From NCBI GenBank assembly GCA_003116995.1, contig BDSL01000072.1, positions 248,001-312,000 on the forward strand: a DNA stretch of 64,000 nucleotides. Direction: 5' to 3'. Both the position numbers and the translations under genes were made by a program. Source of the stretch: Yamagishiella unicocca. Lineage: Eukaryota > Chlorophyta > Chlorophyceae > Chlamydomonadales > Volvocaceae. Shown here in pieces: positions 1-11,458 of the stretch. How positions within the stretch are numbered: the first letter of the stretch is position 1; every line of letters starts with the position of its first letter. The notes under the pieces were generated by a model. That model did not search any database. It saw nothing but the letters and a program-made list of their open reading frames with translations, and had not been told where the DNA came from.

Positions 1-1576
1 AGCTGCCAGGTGCTCAGGTCTGTGGGCAGCATGACGCCAGCGCACGGCATACTCATAGCTACGGTTAATAGCGCACTCGGGGATCGCGACGTTGCCGAGG
101 CCCTAAATCCGTGGTGAGACACTGGCACGCACGGGAGCCAGCAACTGCCAGAAACTGCCAGCCCACAACGTGATTTGGGTTTTGTAGTGGCAACACCTTT
201 AGAAGGGACTCGGTGTACCTAGGGGTGACGTGGCTCAGGCCTGGTGGCCTCCACCTCTTCCCAACTGCCAACGTGCGGCAGATCAGCCCGGTCGGGGAAC
301 GTTTGGAAAGTTAGAGTTAAATTGGAACGTTGTGTGCCACGCAAGCGTTTCGTCCCATGCCCTGCTTATGTATCAGCGTGCAGTGCCTCAAAGCGCTGGA
401 CGTGTAGAGTCCTCGCCCCTAAAGAGGGATGGAGAGGGATGCGGGTAGGTGCATCCGAGGGATGCGGGTAGGTGCACCCGAGACACTCCATGTCGCCACA
501 AAGGGCATCACCCCGCGCTGCCGTCCAAACATTGCTACTACAAATCACAGGCAGACAAGGCGCATGCTGGCTCCTGCTGCCCTCATAATTCCTGAGCCAA
601 GACTAGGTCACACTGGGTGCCCGTAGCCCTTGCCGAAAGGGTGTGTGTCGGTGGGATGACTCAGCGTACACCATAGAGCACGCAACGCCAACTCAGGGGG
701 AACGTTGCTGTCCCCTGCGATAACCCAAACCCAGGTTGCCTCCACTCCGGCTGTCAGCCGACTTGGAGGCCACACTCGCCGCTTGAGCCCCGGCAGAGGT
801 TGTTGGAGATGACGACGATCCCCATTCGCAGGTAGGCCGCAACTGGTGCCATTGCTGCACGCATCCGGGCTCCAAAATTACAAATGTCGAAGTGTGTTAG
901 TTAGCGCACTTCTGAGCGTGCAAACGTTTGCTGCGTGTCCATTTATGAGTTGTATGATGGGCTGCAAAAGCGGTCGTGCTCATGTAACATGGTGTAGCGA
1001 GACGAGGCGAGCCGAAGGGCGAGCCGAAGGGCTAAAGAGCAGCAAAAGAAACTGGGGTTGCAACTGGTCTCCTAGTGTCTCCTACGCGGCCAAAGCTTCA
1101 ACGTGTGCACGCTGATGACCCCTGCTTGCCACTGATTGCACTCTGCATACGGCCTGACATGGCCTTGGTGAATGGTCTTGGGCGATGAATACCCTGCCTA
1201 AGCCGTTTTGCCACCCATAACCAGATTTACGAATTCCCCCAGACCATCGCGGCCCCAGAGCCTTGGTGTGCTGTCATAGGAATTGATTTTCCTGACGTGG
1301 AGTCCCCATGGCACGGTTATCCTAAATATAGCGTGTGTCCCGTCTTAGTTCGTTGCTGCCCAATCAAGTCGGCAGTTTGAGGAAAGTTATAATTGCATGA
1401 AGATGTCGTTTTTGTGTGCTTTATTGTAGGCAGGTAACTAACCTTGGTAGCCAAGATGCAATGGCAAGATAGCAGGGAAAGGTACGGCACAGCCTAGCTT
1501 GCGTCCACGATCCATCCTATATGCGTTAAGCGTCTTCCAACCTATTTGGTTACAATCTTTGAGTCGTTTAACGAAG
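1..1576. other. No gene recognised; 5' flank of the dihydrolipoyl dehydrogenase gene
   Basis: I see no reading frame with family motifs or a credible splice chain here. The only local structure is a tandem duplication near 437-482, in which GGGATGCGGGTAGGTGCA is repeated after 24 bp, and a short GAGCCGAAGGGC duplication near 1009-1031. The last few hundred bases should hold the promoter and 5' UTR of the next gene, but no clear TATA element was identified. Confidence 0.5.
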
Positions 1577-4500
1577 ATGGCCGCAAACATGGCAGTTTCG
1601 CAGCAGCGCCTGGCTCTCGGTGCCAAGCAGGCGACTTGCGGACCCGCGTCAATGGTTCGCCCCGCCCAGGCGACCGTCAGCGCAAAGCGCAGCGGAGCCA
1701 TGATGGCGGATGCTTTCCAGAGCTGCGTTCCGATGGTGGCTGGCGCTCGGAGGTGGGGTGTTGTAAAGCGTATGAACGAGTCAGCACGTCAGTCGGCGGC
1801 CTGTCTGAAACGCCTGATCTGGGTCTTGTACCATCTGCAGGGCCGCCGTCGCACGTGCTCCCCGCCAGACTCGTTCAGCTATCGTGGCCCAGGCTGGCTC
1901 GGGAGAGAAGTTCGACTATGATCTTGTTATCATTGGCTGCGGCGTTGGTGGCCACGGTGCTGCTTTGCACGCCGTCGAGTCCGTAAGTCATGGGATTGAA
2001 CTTGCCTATCATTTTCTTTCTTATGGTGGACAATTGAGGGCCGCAATTGCGCTTAGGGTGGTGTAACGCTTCCCTGCAAGGTGCGCTGATAGTCTTCCCG
2101 GAATGCACGAGTACAGGCCGTCAATGAGATATAGCCGAAATCTGTTAGATGCATTCATATAGCTTGTTTGCTTTCGATGCATGCTTCCGGGGTGACGGTT
2201 CGGAGCTTATCCTTGCATGTGCCCAGCGCATTTCTAATGAAACGCCTGGCAACAAAGTGCAGCTGTTGTGCAGCAATAACGAGTAAGCCTGCTTGAGTCT
2301 ACCCTGCACCTCCATGCGGTTGCATCGTCGCGTCCACTTCGCGCTAGGGGCATCCACGCCCCTATGGCGCACGGGCTCCAGGAAAATGCGCAACGCTGCA
2401 TGCTGCAATGTTTAGGGACACTCCTGGTAGGGCAGTTGAATTTTGGGTTCTCTCCTGCTTTGGGTTTGCAGGGCCTGAAGGTGGCGGTCATCGAGGGGCA
2501 CGACGTCGGTGGCACATGCGTCAACCGTGGCTGCGTGCCCTCCAAGGCCTTGCTGGCTGCCTCAGGCCGTGTCCGTGAGATGCGCGACAAGGCGCACCTG
2601 GCGGCTATGGGCGTGCAGGTGCGGGGCCCAGCAACCTGATGGTACACGTAGTGGACGCAGCAGGGTTACCGCGCGGCAACCACAGCGTGTCGTGCGGTCT
2701 GGCTACTTTGCGGTGCCAGCCGGTGATATGGCAGTGTAAAGGTGCCGAGTGTGCTGAGGCACGGGACTTTCTGCAAGCTGTGCCAGCGGTTAGCATGGCT
2801 ACGGCTGGGGCTGGGGCTGGCATCTAAGTTTTCGCGCTGGGGCAGAGGCGCAAGGAGCGTGTGTCATGGATTTGGTTAGCCGTACCATGATGCCTTGCTG
2901 ACGAGGCCAGTCTAATGTTTCCCTACCTTATCTGCCTGAGGGCTCCCTGTAGGTCGGCTCGGTCACTTTCGACCGCCAGGGCATTGCCAACCACGCAAAG
3001 GACCTGGTCACGAACATCCAGGGTAACCTGCGCCGCAGCCTGGAGGCAATCGGCGTGGTGAGCTGGGGTCTGCGGTAATGCTGGCAATGAAGTGGCACAG
3101 CGGGGCGGCCGAGGACTCGAGGAGCCGTTCCTTCTGGTGGATGAGGGGGTGGAGGTCGACAGTCTGGCAGCGCGGGCTGCGCCTCACTCGGCGCATGCCG
3201 GTGCATGGGGTGACTGATCTAGTACGGGTGACCCGCATCGAAAGTAGCCAGGAGTTCGTGCGGCGATATGGCACACGATCAGGGACAACGTGTCTTGCAA
3301 TGGTTGCTGCTCTTCTCGGGGAACCTGCGGATGCGGCCCGTCGACGGCATGCTGGAGGAAAAACGTTCAGTAGTTTGCATTAGCATTTGGGGCGCTGTCG
3401 GGGATAGCGAGAATACCCGGTTACACGACACGAGGAACGGAGGGTGGCCAGTGGTTACACTGCCTCGAGCAGCCGGAGGTATAGCGCTTCGGTCAACGCG
3501 ATCGACCTCGTTCATAGGATTACTTGGGCCCCTGCACAGGGACCCAGCACAGGTGTTGAGGTGTTACGGGCTGCCAGCTTGACGCGGGTCTAGGGAAACA
3601 TAACGCCATCATAAGAAGCATGCACGTCACCGCTATTAGGAATCGCGTCTCTTGGGATGGCATGCGTTAATGACTGCCGTCGGATTGTTAGGATCAGGCG
3701 GTAAGCCCCTAGCCATTTGTGTGCGGTCGCTGGTGCGCCTGCTGCTGCTGTGCTCTTGCCCTCGACGGCCTAAGCTAGCGTGCGCAGCCCAGCCTGCTGA
3801 CAACCACCTGGCTCAGGTCTTAAGCTTGGAAGTCGCCTAACCTGCGTGCGTTCTGCAATAAGGGGAGCAGCAAACCACATCCGAACGCGAGTCCAACAAC
3901 ACCCGTCAAATCCCACCCGCAGGACATCCTGGTTGGTCAGGCCAAGTTTGTGAGCAACCAGAAGGTGCGCTACGGCCTGCCGGGCCGCGTGGACATTGGT
4001 GGCGAGGTCACCGCTCGCGACATCATCATCGCCACCGGCTCCGTGCCGTTTGTGCCGCCGGGTAGGTGGCGTGAGAGCTGCCGCCGCAGGGCATGTGGCA
4101 TAGGTTCGGTTCGCAGCTGGGGGGCGTCGCCGTGCAGCCTGAGGTTGCACGCACCGAACGCAACCGGTTGGGTTGGATTGGGCTGAGCCTGCACTGACGT
4201 GTCTACTTGTTAGGGTGGTGGCATAAAAGGCGCCAGGAGGATCATGATAATGGGAAGGGAGTTTCCGGGGCGTCTTTTTGAGAGGGGCGGGCCCGTTTGG
4301 GGTGGAGAGAGCATCGTTATGGAAGGTTTCCTGCTGCGTCTATCCTGGTGTTCTGGGGCCCTGCGGTGCCAAGAGGCCTAGCTGCAGTAATCAACAGCTA
4401 TGACTCCCAGAGGGGCCAATGCCGGTATCCTTGGAATCGCTGCCATTGCGACGAATGGCACCGCATCGTGCGGGCATCCCCTTGCCTGGGTTTGTACCCC

Positions 4501-7500
4501 TCACCGGGACGCATGCACTCCTCTAGGCCCTGGACCGGCTGGGATGGGGGGAAAGTTGCAGGGCTTAGAGCATGAAATGCCTCCCCGAGCGCTACGCGTG
4601 GCTGCTCACTGGGCGACCATTCGCACATGCCTTCCCCTTCCACTTCGCGATTGAGACTCTAGTGGTGTGAATCAAAAGTATACACTAATGCACCAGCTCG
4701 CTGGGCAGTGCGGTGCCGCCACCAGCGCGGAGACGGCGGTCGAATGTGTTTGCCCCTCGCCCTGCCCCTCCCCGCCCCTCCCATGCCGCACTCAGGCATC
4801 CCCATTGACGGCAAGACCGTCTTCACCTCGGATCACGCGCTGAAGCTGGAGTGGCTGCCCAACTGGATCGCAATCATCGGCTCGGGCTACATCGGCCTGG
4901 AGTTCTCGGACGTGTACACGGCTCTGGGCACTGAGGTCACCTTCATCGAGGTGCGCGAGGGGACGGGTCCTGGAGAGGGGTTATTGGGGTAGAAACAGCT
5001 CAGTTCCTAGAAGCCAAGGGCATAATGTAAGCGGCGAGAGACCACAGACGACAACGGCCGGGGGGCGGGGTTTCTGGTTTTGGGTGGGGTGAGGAAGCGT
5101 ATACGGATATAGATGGCACGGGCGCATGCCGGTTGTTCCGTTACCGAGGGTTCGAGGGTTCAGCGACTCTTGCACCAGTGAGATCTAGCGCTGTTGTTAC
5201 TACCCGGCACTTTACTTCTTCGGCCAATTCCCCGCCAGGCTGTGGACAACCTGATGCCGGGATTCGACCGCGAGATTGCCCGCCTGGCGCAGCGCCTGCT
5301 GATCAACGGCCGCCCGATCGACTACCACACCGGCGTCATTGCCAGCAAGGTCACACCGGGTGTTCCTGGTGAGTGCCAGGGCGGGGGGGGAGGTTCTGGG
5401 GGTGCAACGATACTGGGTTCGCGCGCCAGTGCCGGTGCTGATGGCTAGGAGGGGGAGTTTAACGACTGAGCGGATATACCATGGATCGACAAGGATGAAG
5501 CCGCCGCACCTGGCAGATCGTCTATCGCGCCGCGGCCTGCTGGCTGCAACGGTCTGCACGCGTGGCATTCCCAGCCTTGATAATGACTCGCCCAGCTGAT
5601 GGATGCATCACTGCCTGCTATGAACGGCTTTGCCGTCATCGGCTTTCCCAAAGTTCAGTTCGGTAACAGTAACACGCGGCTGAATGGCTGCATCTTCGCA
5701 GGCGTAAAGCCCGTGGTGATTGAGCTCACGGACTTCAAGACCAAGGAGAAGGTGAACGAGATCGAGGTGGACGCCTGCCTGGTTGCCACTGGCCGCGCCC
5801 CCTACACCAGCGGCCTCAACCTGAACAACATCGGATCCGCCACCGACCGCCGCGGCTTCGTGCCGGTCAACGAGAAGATGCAGGTCAGTGAGACCACCTG
5901 TCCGGGCTGCTTGGAAACCGGTGTCACCGGACGGTGCCATGCGAAACGATAACGCACGACAGACTGCTGGCACAGCCCCAACGGGCTGTGGAGAGCGCAC
6001 ACGGGCGAGGGTTGGGCTCGTCCCAGCAAGCGCGTCGGTTCAGACGTCATGGCTTCGCGTTTGGGGCATGGTAGCAATCAGAGAGACCCGGGAATGCCCT
6101 CCGGGCCATATGTGATGCCCACTTGAAACGCGCGCTGCGAGGAAACGCAATCCCTCCGGCCGCGCTCCCGCCACGTTCATTCGCCTCCGGCCGCGCCCCA
6201 ACTCCTCCTCCTCGCCCCCCTCAGGTCCTGGACACCGCCGGCAAGGTGGTGCCGCACGTGTACTGCATCGGTGACGCCAACGGCAAGTACATGTTGGCCC
6301 ACGCCGCCAGCGCACAGGGCATCTCGGCGGTTGAGAACATCTGCAGCCGCCCGCACGTGCTCAACCACAACTCCATCCCCGCCGCCTGCTTCACGCACCC
6401 CGAGGTGTCCTTCGTGGGCGTCACCCAGGTGCGCGCTTCAATGACCTCCACAGCGACGGCTGGTTGTTGGTGGGGCGCGTGGAGCAAGTTGCGAGCCGTT
6501 GGGGGGTCAAGGTCTCGAGGGGGGGAGGGAGGGGCGGAGCGAGGGTGCGACGCGGTGCTGTATGTAGACATGATACTGTATGGTATAACGATAGCTTCTG
6601 GGGGTGTGCTGTTGTCGCTGCGGCATAAGGAAACGATAGGTTTCACTCGTGCTGTCTGCGCCCTCTTTCCCTCCGCGCCGCCTTGCTTTTGTGGGACCGC
6701 AGGAGAAGGCCGAGGAGATGGCCAAGGAGCACGGCTTCAAGCTGGGCATCTCAAAGACGTCGTTCAAGGGCAACAGCAAGGTGTGTGCCTGGAAGGGGCG
6801 GGCGCAGCCGGCGAGCGACGATGCATGGCATCCCTAGTCTTCTTGGGCCCCCCTCCTCCGCCGCTCGGTTGTCCATCAAACCAATAATGGTGTCGAACGC
6901 CTTTCGAGGAGGGTTCATCCAAGTACCTGCTTTCAACGGCACCGTCTTAATAACCAAGAGCCTGTGTTCCGCCTCTGCGTCGGCGACCACACGAAAGGGC
7001 TGCTCTATCATGTCCTCCAGCACAGCCTGGCGGCCCCCTTTTGCGACTTGATTGTAACCTTGTGACCCCACCGTCGCGACCATCCCCTTGCTACCCTTGG
7101 TGCCGCTCAGGCCCTGGCCGAGAAGGAGGGTGACGGCATTGCCAAGATGATGTACCGCAAGGACACCGGAGAGATCCTGGGTGTCCACATCATCGGCCTG
7201 CACGCGGCGGACCTGATCCACGAGGCCTCCAACGCCATTGCCACCGGACAGCGCGTCCAGGTGCGCCGCGGCGTGGCGCAAGAGGGCCGGTGGGGGCGGG
7301 AGGGGCAGAGGCCCAGGCCGGCACGTTGCGTTTGAGGGTGTATGTAGATATGGCCGGCGTGGCCGGCCTGAATTTGAATGGGCGCCTGGCCTCACGGAGG
7401 GCAGAGGAAGGGGCGATGGCAAACCGACCTTGCGCCTCACTGCTGAGGCCGCCAAGGGGGGACTTTAACCCTAGTCTCCAGTGCCAAGCCGACGAGCACC

Positions 7501-7770
7501 ATCTGACGCTGCCACAGCTCTCTTCCGCCTCGTTGCTCATCACCCGGTTTCCTTGGCCTGCGATCGCGGCACCGCTGACGCCCCCCGACCCGACCCGACC
7601 CGACCCAACCCATTGTGCCAATACAGGACATCAAGTTCAACGTGCACGCGCACCCGACCCTGTCGGAGGTGCTGGACGAGCTCTTCAAGGGCGCGCACGT
7701 TGATGCCGGCCACAACGGCCATGTGGCTGCACCGGCGCCGGCGGCCCAGCCGGTCGGCGCTGCGGCCTGA
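1577..7770 (+). CDS. DLD2: Dihydrolipoyl dehydrogenase (E3), plastid-type
   Basis: Flavoprotein E3 of the plastid pyruvate dehydrogenase complex, which reoxidises lipoyl groups using FAD and NAD+. Twelve exons all join in phase: 1577-1752, 1841-1982, 2472-2618, 2953-3057, 3923-4061, 4796-4950, 5239-5368, 5702-5883, 6225-6428, 6703-6780, 7111-7260, 7627-7770, giving 583 residues. Visible motifs are the FAD dinucleotide fold ([15 protein letters not shown], about residue 80), the redox disulfide CVNRGC (Cys122/Cys127), the NAD fold ([11 protein letters not shown]), the second FAD motif [14 protein letters not shown], and the dimer-interface catalytic pair in HAHPTLSE (His545/Glu550). Residues 1 to about 70 are rich in Ala, Arg and Ser with few acids, as in a chloroplast transit peptide. 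The start is the first in-frame ATG of that exon; ATG 1589 is an alternative. The length fits the algal plastid enzyme. Oddity: the TGA stop is followed directly by a long in-frame ORF. Confidence 0.93.
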
Positions 7771-10464
7771 CGGGCCACGCCTCCGGCGGCGGCCGACGCC
7801 CATCGGGATGAGCATGCGGATCAGGGCGGCGTTGCCGAGCGAGGGCAGGCGGAGGAGACGGAGGAGGGCGGGGCGCCCCGCCGCCGGGAGGTTGAGGTCA
7901 CCACTGCTGGACTAGGCGCTGGAAACGACGCAAACGGCGGCAGCAATTTTGAAGCGAAGGCACGCGTTGACAAGGAGGAGGAGAGAGCGGGGGAAGCGGG
8001 GAGAGGAGGGGCCCCGCAGGAGGATATAGACGCTGGGGAGGAGCACGCAGCAACTGCGGAGGCGACGGTGCCGGGGGCACCTGCTGCCGAGCTGGAGCCG
8101 GCGACCAGCGCCGTGCAGGCACCGGGGTCCCAGGCGCCCTCGGCCTTGACTAACGGGAATTTCAGCGTGCAGCTGGATGTGCGTTTCGACGGCGCAGCAG
8201 GTGACGTTTGCAGCAGTAGTGGCGACGGTGAAGGATCTCAAGGTGCCGAGATGACACCGCAGGTGTTTGGCCTGGCGGTGGGGACGGAGGAGCCGCAGGG
8301 AGAGGCACCACAGCGAGAAGCCGCTGAGGCACCCGAGCTGGAGGCCGTTGCGGCACCGGAGCTGGAGGCCGTTGCGGCACCGGAGCTGGAGGCCGTTGCG
8401 GCACCCGAGCTGGAGGCCGTTGCGGCACCCGAGCTGGAGGCCGTTGCGGCACCCGAGCTGGAGGCCGTTGCGGCACCCGAGCTGGAGGCCGTTGCGGCAC
8501 CGGAGCTGGAGGCCGTTGCGGCACCCGAGCTGGAGGCCGTTGCGGCACCCGAGCTGGAGGCCGTTGCGGCACCGGAGCTGGAGGCCGTTGCGGCACCGGA
8601 GCTGGAGGCCGTTGCGGCACCCGAGCTGGAGGCCGTTGCGGCACCCGAGCTGGAGGCCGTTGCGGCACCCGAGCTGGAGGCCGTTGCGGCACCGGAGCTG
8701 GAGGCCGTTGCGGCACCGGAGCTGGAGGCCGTTGCGGCACCCGAGCTGGAGGCCGTTGCGGCACCGGAGCTGGAGGCCGTTGCGGCACCGGAGCTGGAGG
8801 CCGTTGCGGCACCGGAGCTGGAGGCCGTTGCGGCACCGGAGCTGGAGGCCGTTGCGGCACCGGAGCTGGAGGCCGTTGCGGCACCGGAGCTGGAGGCCGT
8901 TGCGGCACCCGAGCTGGAGGCCGTTGCGGCACCCGAGCTGGAGGCCGTTGCGGCACCGGAGCTGGAGGCCGTTGCGGCACCGGAGTCGGACGCCACCAAA
9001 CACCCACAGCTCGTGGCAGTTGTGCCACCACCAATTGCCGATGCAGAGCTACCTGTTCAGATCCATCCCGCTGGTGTGCCCGTTGCCAGTACGGCGTCTG
9101 CCAAATCGACTGATCGGCCTCGCGGCTTTGGCGGGAGCACCAAGAGCAGCAAGGGCAAGGCGCGGCGGCAGCGTAAGGCCAGGACAGTGGTATCGACAGC
9201 GGCAGACGTTGCCGCCGCCGAACCAGCTGTGGCGGTTCATGCCGCAGTGCCGTTGGGTGGACCGGAGGATGATGCGGTGTGCATCGCCAGCCCTGAGCCT
9301 CACGTTGAGGCTGATCTGCACCCAACCTGGGAGACTCTGGTTGGCGTTGACGCTATCGTGCCCGCTGACGTATCGGAGCCAGTGGCCGTAAGCGCAGCAA
9401 CCGAGGTCAGCGCGGGTGTGGAGGTGGAAGCGGCTGTTGCTGATGTCGCGGCCCTGTCGACAGTGTCGGAAGGATCTGCGGAAGCCGCGGCATCCATCGA
9501 CGCCCCCGATGAGGCACGCGCCCCAGAGGGCGTGCCTGATGCGGATATCCTTGTGGACGCCAATTTGGTGCCAGCTGCAGAGGAGCCTGCTAAGGAGCCT
9601 GCGGGCACCGCTGCAGCCATGGAGTCAGCATGCATCGCAAATCCGGGGCTTGCTGACGAAAGCATGGTTGGGATGCCACCAGCCAACGATCTGGGCGCTT
9701 GCACCGCCCTGGATAACTTCGAACAGCAGGCGGCGGACGCTACCCTCGCTACGGCCTGGGAGGAGGCTCCTGCTGCGGCCGAGCTGGCGGCAGCCATGGA
9801 CGCAGCGGTTGCTGAGGCGGCGTTGGATGCTGCAGACGTGATTGCTGCCAACGACAATGTCGGCGTCTTACTACCGGCTGACAACTTTACTGTCGCAACG
9901 CCGGCGGAATTTGACCTGCCGTCGGCCGGTGCTAGTCCGCCAGTGTCTGGGTCTGAATTGGGTGCACCGGCTGCGGTTGCCACCGACTCCTCCGGCCGAT
10001 CAGAGGGGTTGATTGCCGTTGCCGAGGATCAGTACCAGGCGGCGGCTGCGATGGCCCTACCCTTGGAAGAGGTCAGCGAGGCGCCTGCTGCACCGTCAGT
10101 AGCGGTGGAGCCTGAGGCAGAACCACCAGTGGCTGCGTCTGTTGGCCAGGTGACGGACCAGGTCGACCACCCGTCAGCAGGCGCGCACGCGGACGCGGCG
10201 CCCATGGGGACCGTGGTTGCTGCCGGTGCACCCGAAGGCGCCGCCGTTGAGACGGACAAGTTAGTGTCCGACCCGCCGGCGCCGGCAATGGTTGCTGGGG
10301 CGGCGGAGGCGGGTCCAGGGCCGGTAACAGTGCGTGAGCAGACGGGGTCCCGGTCTCGCGAGGAGCTGGTGTCGAAGGCAGGTGCAACCGTCACGGCTGT
10401 GCTGTGGCAGGCCGGCCGGCTCCTGAGCGGCGCGAGCAGGTGGCTTGGTGGCCGCCGGAAATGA
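7771..10464 (+). CDS. In-frame ORF after the E3 stop: acidic Ala-rich protein or readthrough extension
   Basis: The frame stays open for 897 codons directly after the E3 stop TGA at 7768-7770 and in the same frame. No ATG occurs until 8251, where an independent protein of 737 residues could begin (MTPQVFGLAVG). Composition is Ala/Glu/Val/Pro-rich and strongly acidic, without recognisable domains, so probably disordered. It holds 27 tandem APELEAVA octapeptides at 8329-8976. Only the last 30 or so residues are basic and possibly helical (AVLWQAGRLLSGASRWLGGRRK region). I saw no TGTAA signal between the E3 stop and 10590, so E3 and this frame probably share one mRNA. It may be (a) a C-terminal extension made by UGA readthrough, since the stop context TGA-CGG is a known leaky class, (b) the second ORF of a dicistronic transcript, or (c) a separate gene. 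The coding call itself rests on length and composition. Confidence 0.6.
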   Translation, partial: RATPPAAADAHRDEHADQGGVAERGQAEETEEGGAPRRREVEVTTAGLGAGNDANGGSNFEAKARVDKEEERAGEAGRGGAPQEDIDAGEEHAATAEATVPGAPAAELEPATSAVQAPGSQAPSALTNGNFSVQLDVRFDGAAGDVCSSSGDGEGSQGAEMTPQVFGLAVGTEEPQGEAPQREAAEAPELEAVAAPELEAVAAPELEAVAAPELEAVAAPELEAVAAPELEAVAAPELEAVAAPELEAVAAPELEAVAAPELEAVAAPELEAVAAPELEAVAAPELEAVAAPELEAVAAPELEAVAAPELEAVAAPELEAVAAPELEAVAAPELEAVAAPELEAVAAPELEAVAAPELEAVAAPELEAVAAPELEAVAAPELEAVAAPELEAVAAPELEAVAAPESDATKHPQLVAVVPPPIADAELPVQIHPAGVPVASTASAKSTDRPRGFGGSTKSSKGKARRQRKARTVVSTAADVAAAEPAVAVHAAVPLGGPEDDAVCIASPEPHVEADLHPTWETLVGVDAIVPADVSEPVAVSAATEVSAGVEVEAAVADVAALSTVSEGSAEAAASIDAPDEARAPEGVPDADILVDANLVPAAEEPAKEPAGTAAAMESACIANPGLADESMVGMPPANDLGACTALDNFEQQAADATLATAWEEAPAAAELAAAMDAAVAEAALDAADVIAANDNVGVLLPADNFTVATPAEFDLPSAGASPPVSGSELGAPAAVATDSSGRSEGLIAVAEDQYQAAAAMALPLEEVSEAPAAPSVAVEPEAEPPVAASVGQVTDQVDHPSAGAHADAAPMGTVVAAGAPEGAAVETDKLVSDPPAPAMVAGAAEAGPGPVTVREQTGSRSREELVSKAGATVTAVLWQAGRLLSGASRWLGGRRK
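8329..8976 (+). repeat. 27 x 24-bp coding tandem repeat (APELEAVA)
   Basis: Twenty-seven head-to-tail 24-bp units encode the octapeptide APELEAVA with no amino-acid change. The only variable base is the third position of the proline codon (CCG or CCC), in the order c g g c c c c g c c g g c c c g g c g g g g g g c c g. A partial 28th unit (APES) ends the array. All six frames are open across it because the period is a multiple of three and the unit lacks stops on both strands. Confidence 0.98.
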
Positions 10465-10589
10465 GACTTGTGTGTGTGTGTGTGTGCAGCACCGTATAAC
10501 AGTTTTGGTTTTGACTCTTGTCACTGGCCCGGTGGGTGCACTAGCTCGGCATTTTTGCCTTAGTAACCACAATCTAATCGAGCCGTGCC

Positions 10590-10594
10590 TGTAA
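10590..10594 (+). terminator. TGTAA polyadenylation signal
   Basis: First TGTAA (the volvocine nuclear polyadenylation signal) found downstream of the E3 gene. It lies 126 bp after the stop of the acidic ORF. Its position suggests that the E3 reading frame and the repeat-bearing ORF are on the same transcript. Confidence 0.6.
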
Positions 10595-11458
10595 CCGGCG
10601 TCCTAAAGGACCAATGTGTCTTCATCGCATGCACCAATTAGAGCTCCATTAATGCATGTCTCCACCGCCTCTCCGTGGGATCTAGTTAGCGGCTAAACTG
10701 AAGCTTCCAGCTGATCAAGTGTCTTAAGAATTACGCAGTCCCAATAGGGTATCGATACCCGGGTCAGTGTTTGGGTCGTGCAGCACTACCCAAGCCATGG
10801 CATGTCGTCACAAACCTTGGCACCATAGGAGACTCCCCTTACCGGCATGCCATGCCCCGCAGCAGCCTTTGGCTGTCATAGAAACTAGGTGCAACACTAT
10901 TCCCGGTCGTGCTGCACGTGCTTTCCTGGCTGACCGTAGTTGGCCGACTCCAGGCCTAAAACGTACGCTGCCAAAAGCGCCCAGGCTGCAACTGACCAGG
11001 ATATAGACACGGTGGCAAACAGGTGGACGCCGCAAGTTGCTACCTCTTCCGAGTCTTGACTCCCGAGCGAAGCGCGGCCCACAGCTGCGCTGTTACGTGC
11101 GGGACAACAGATGCTCGGCACTGTCATTACACGTCTGTAACCGGGCGCCTCGTGTGAGAGGATACATGGAGTACGGCCGGGAATGCCCGAAATGGCATTC
11201 CGCCGTGCTATGGTGGTGTAGGCTAAGAGGCCCGATGTGAGGTCGGCTCCGATTGTGAGCCAGCTACCAACAACTGCCGTAAGCTACCAGACAATATAAG
11301 ACGAAGCCAATTTCTCAGTGTCAATGCACCGTGCCTGACAACCCACTCGTGAGGTATTTCACTCTTAACCATCGCGCTCTAGGTTCGCGTTTCTGGAGCG
11401 GCACCAAGACCTCAAATAGTGCCCGGAAATCGACTATGCCGGTGCTAGGACATGACAG
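10595..11458. other. Intergenic, no gene recognised
   Basis: Nothing convincing on either strand. A TTACA near 11126 could be a TGTAA polyadenylation signal read on the minus strand for the gene that ends at 11459. Confidence 0.5.

Noticed and set aside
8329..8976. CRISPR array
   Set aside because: There are no unique spacers; the units are contiguous coding repeats in a eukaryotic genome.
7912..9325. Long minus-strand and alternative-frame ORFs (250-390 codons) across 8.2-9.3 kb
   Set aside because: They exist because the 24-bp array has no stop in any frame; outside the array they have no coding-like composition.
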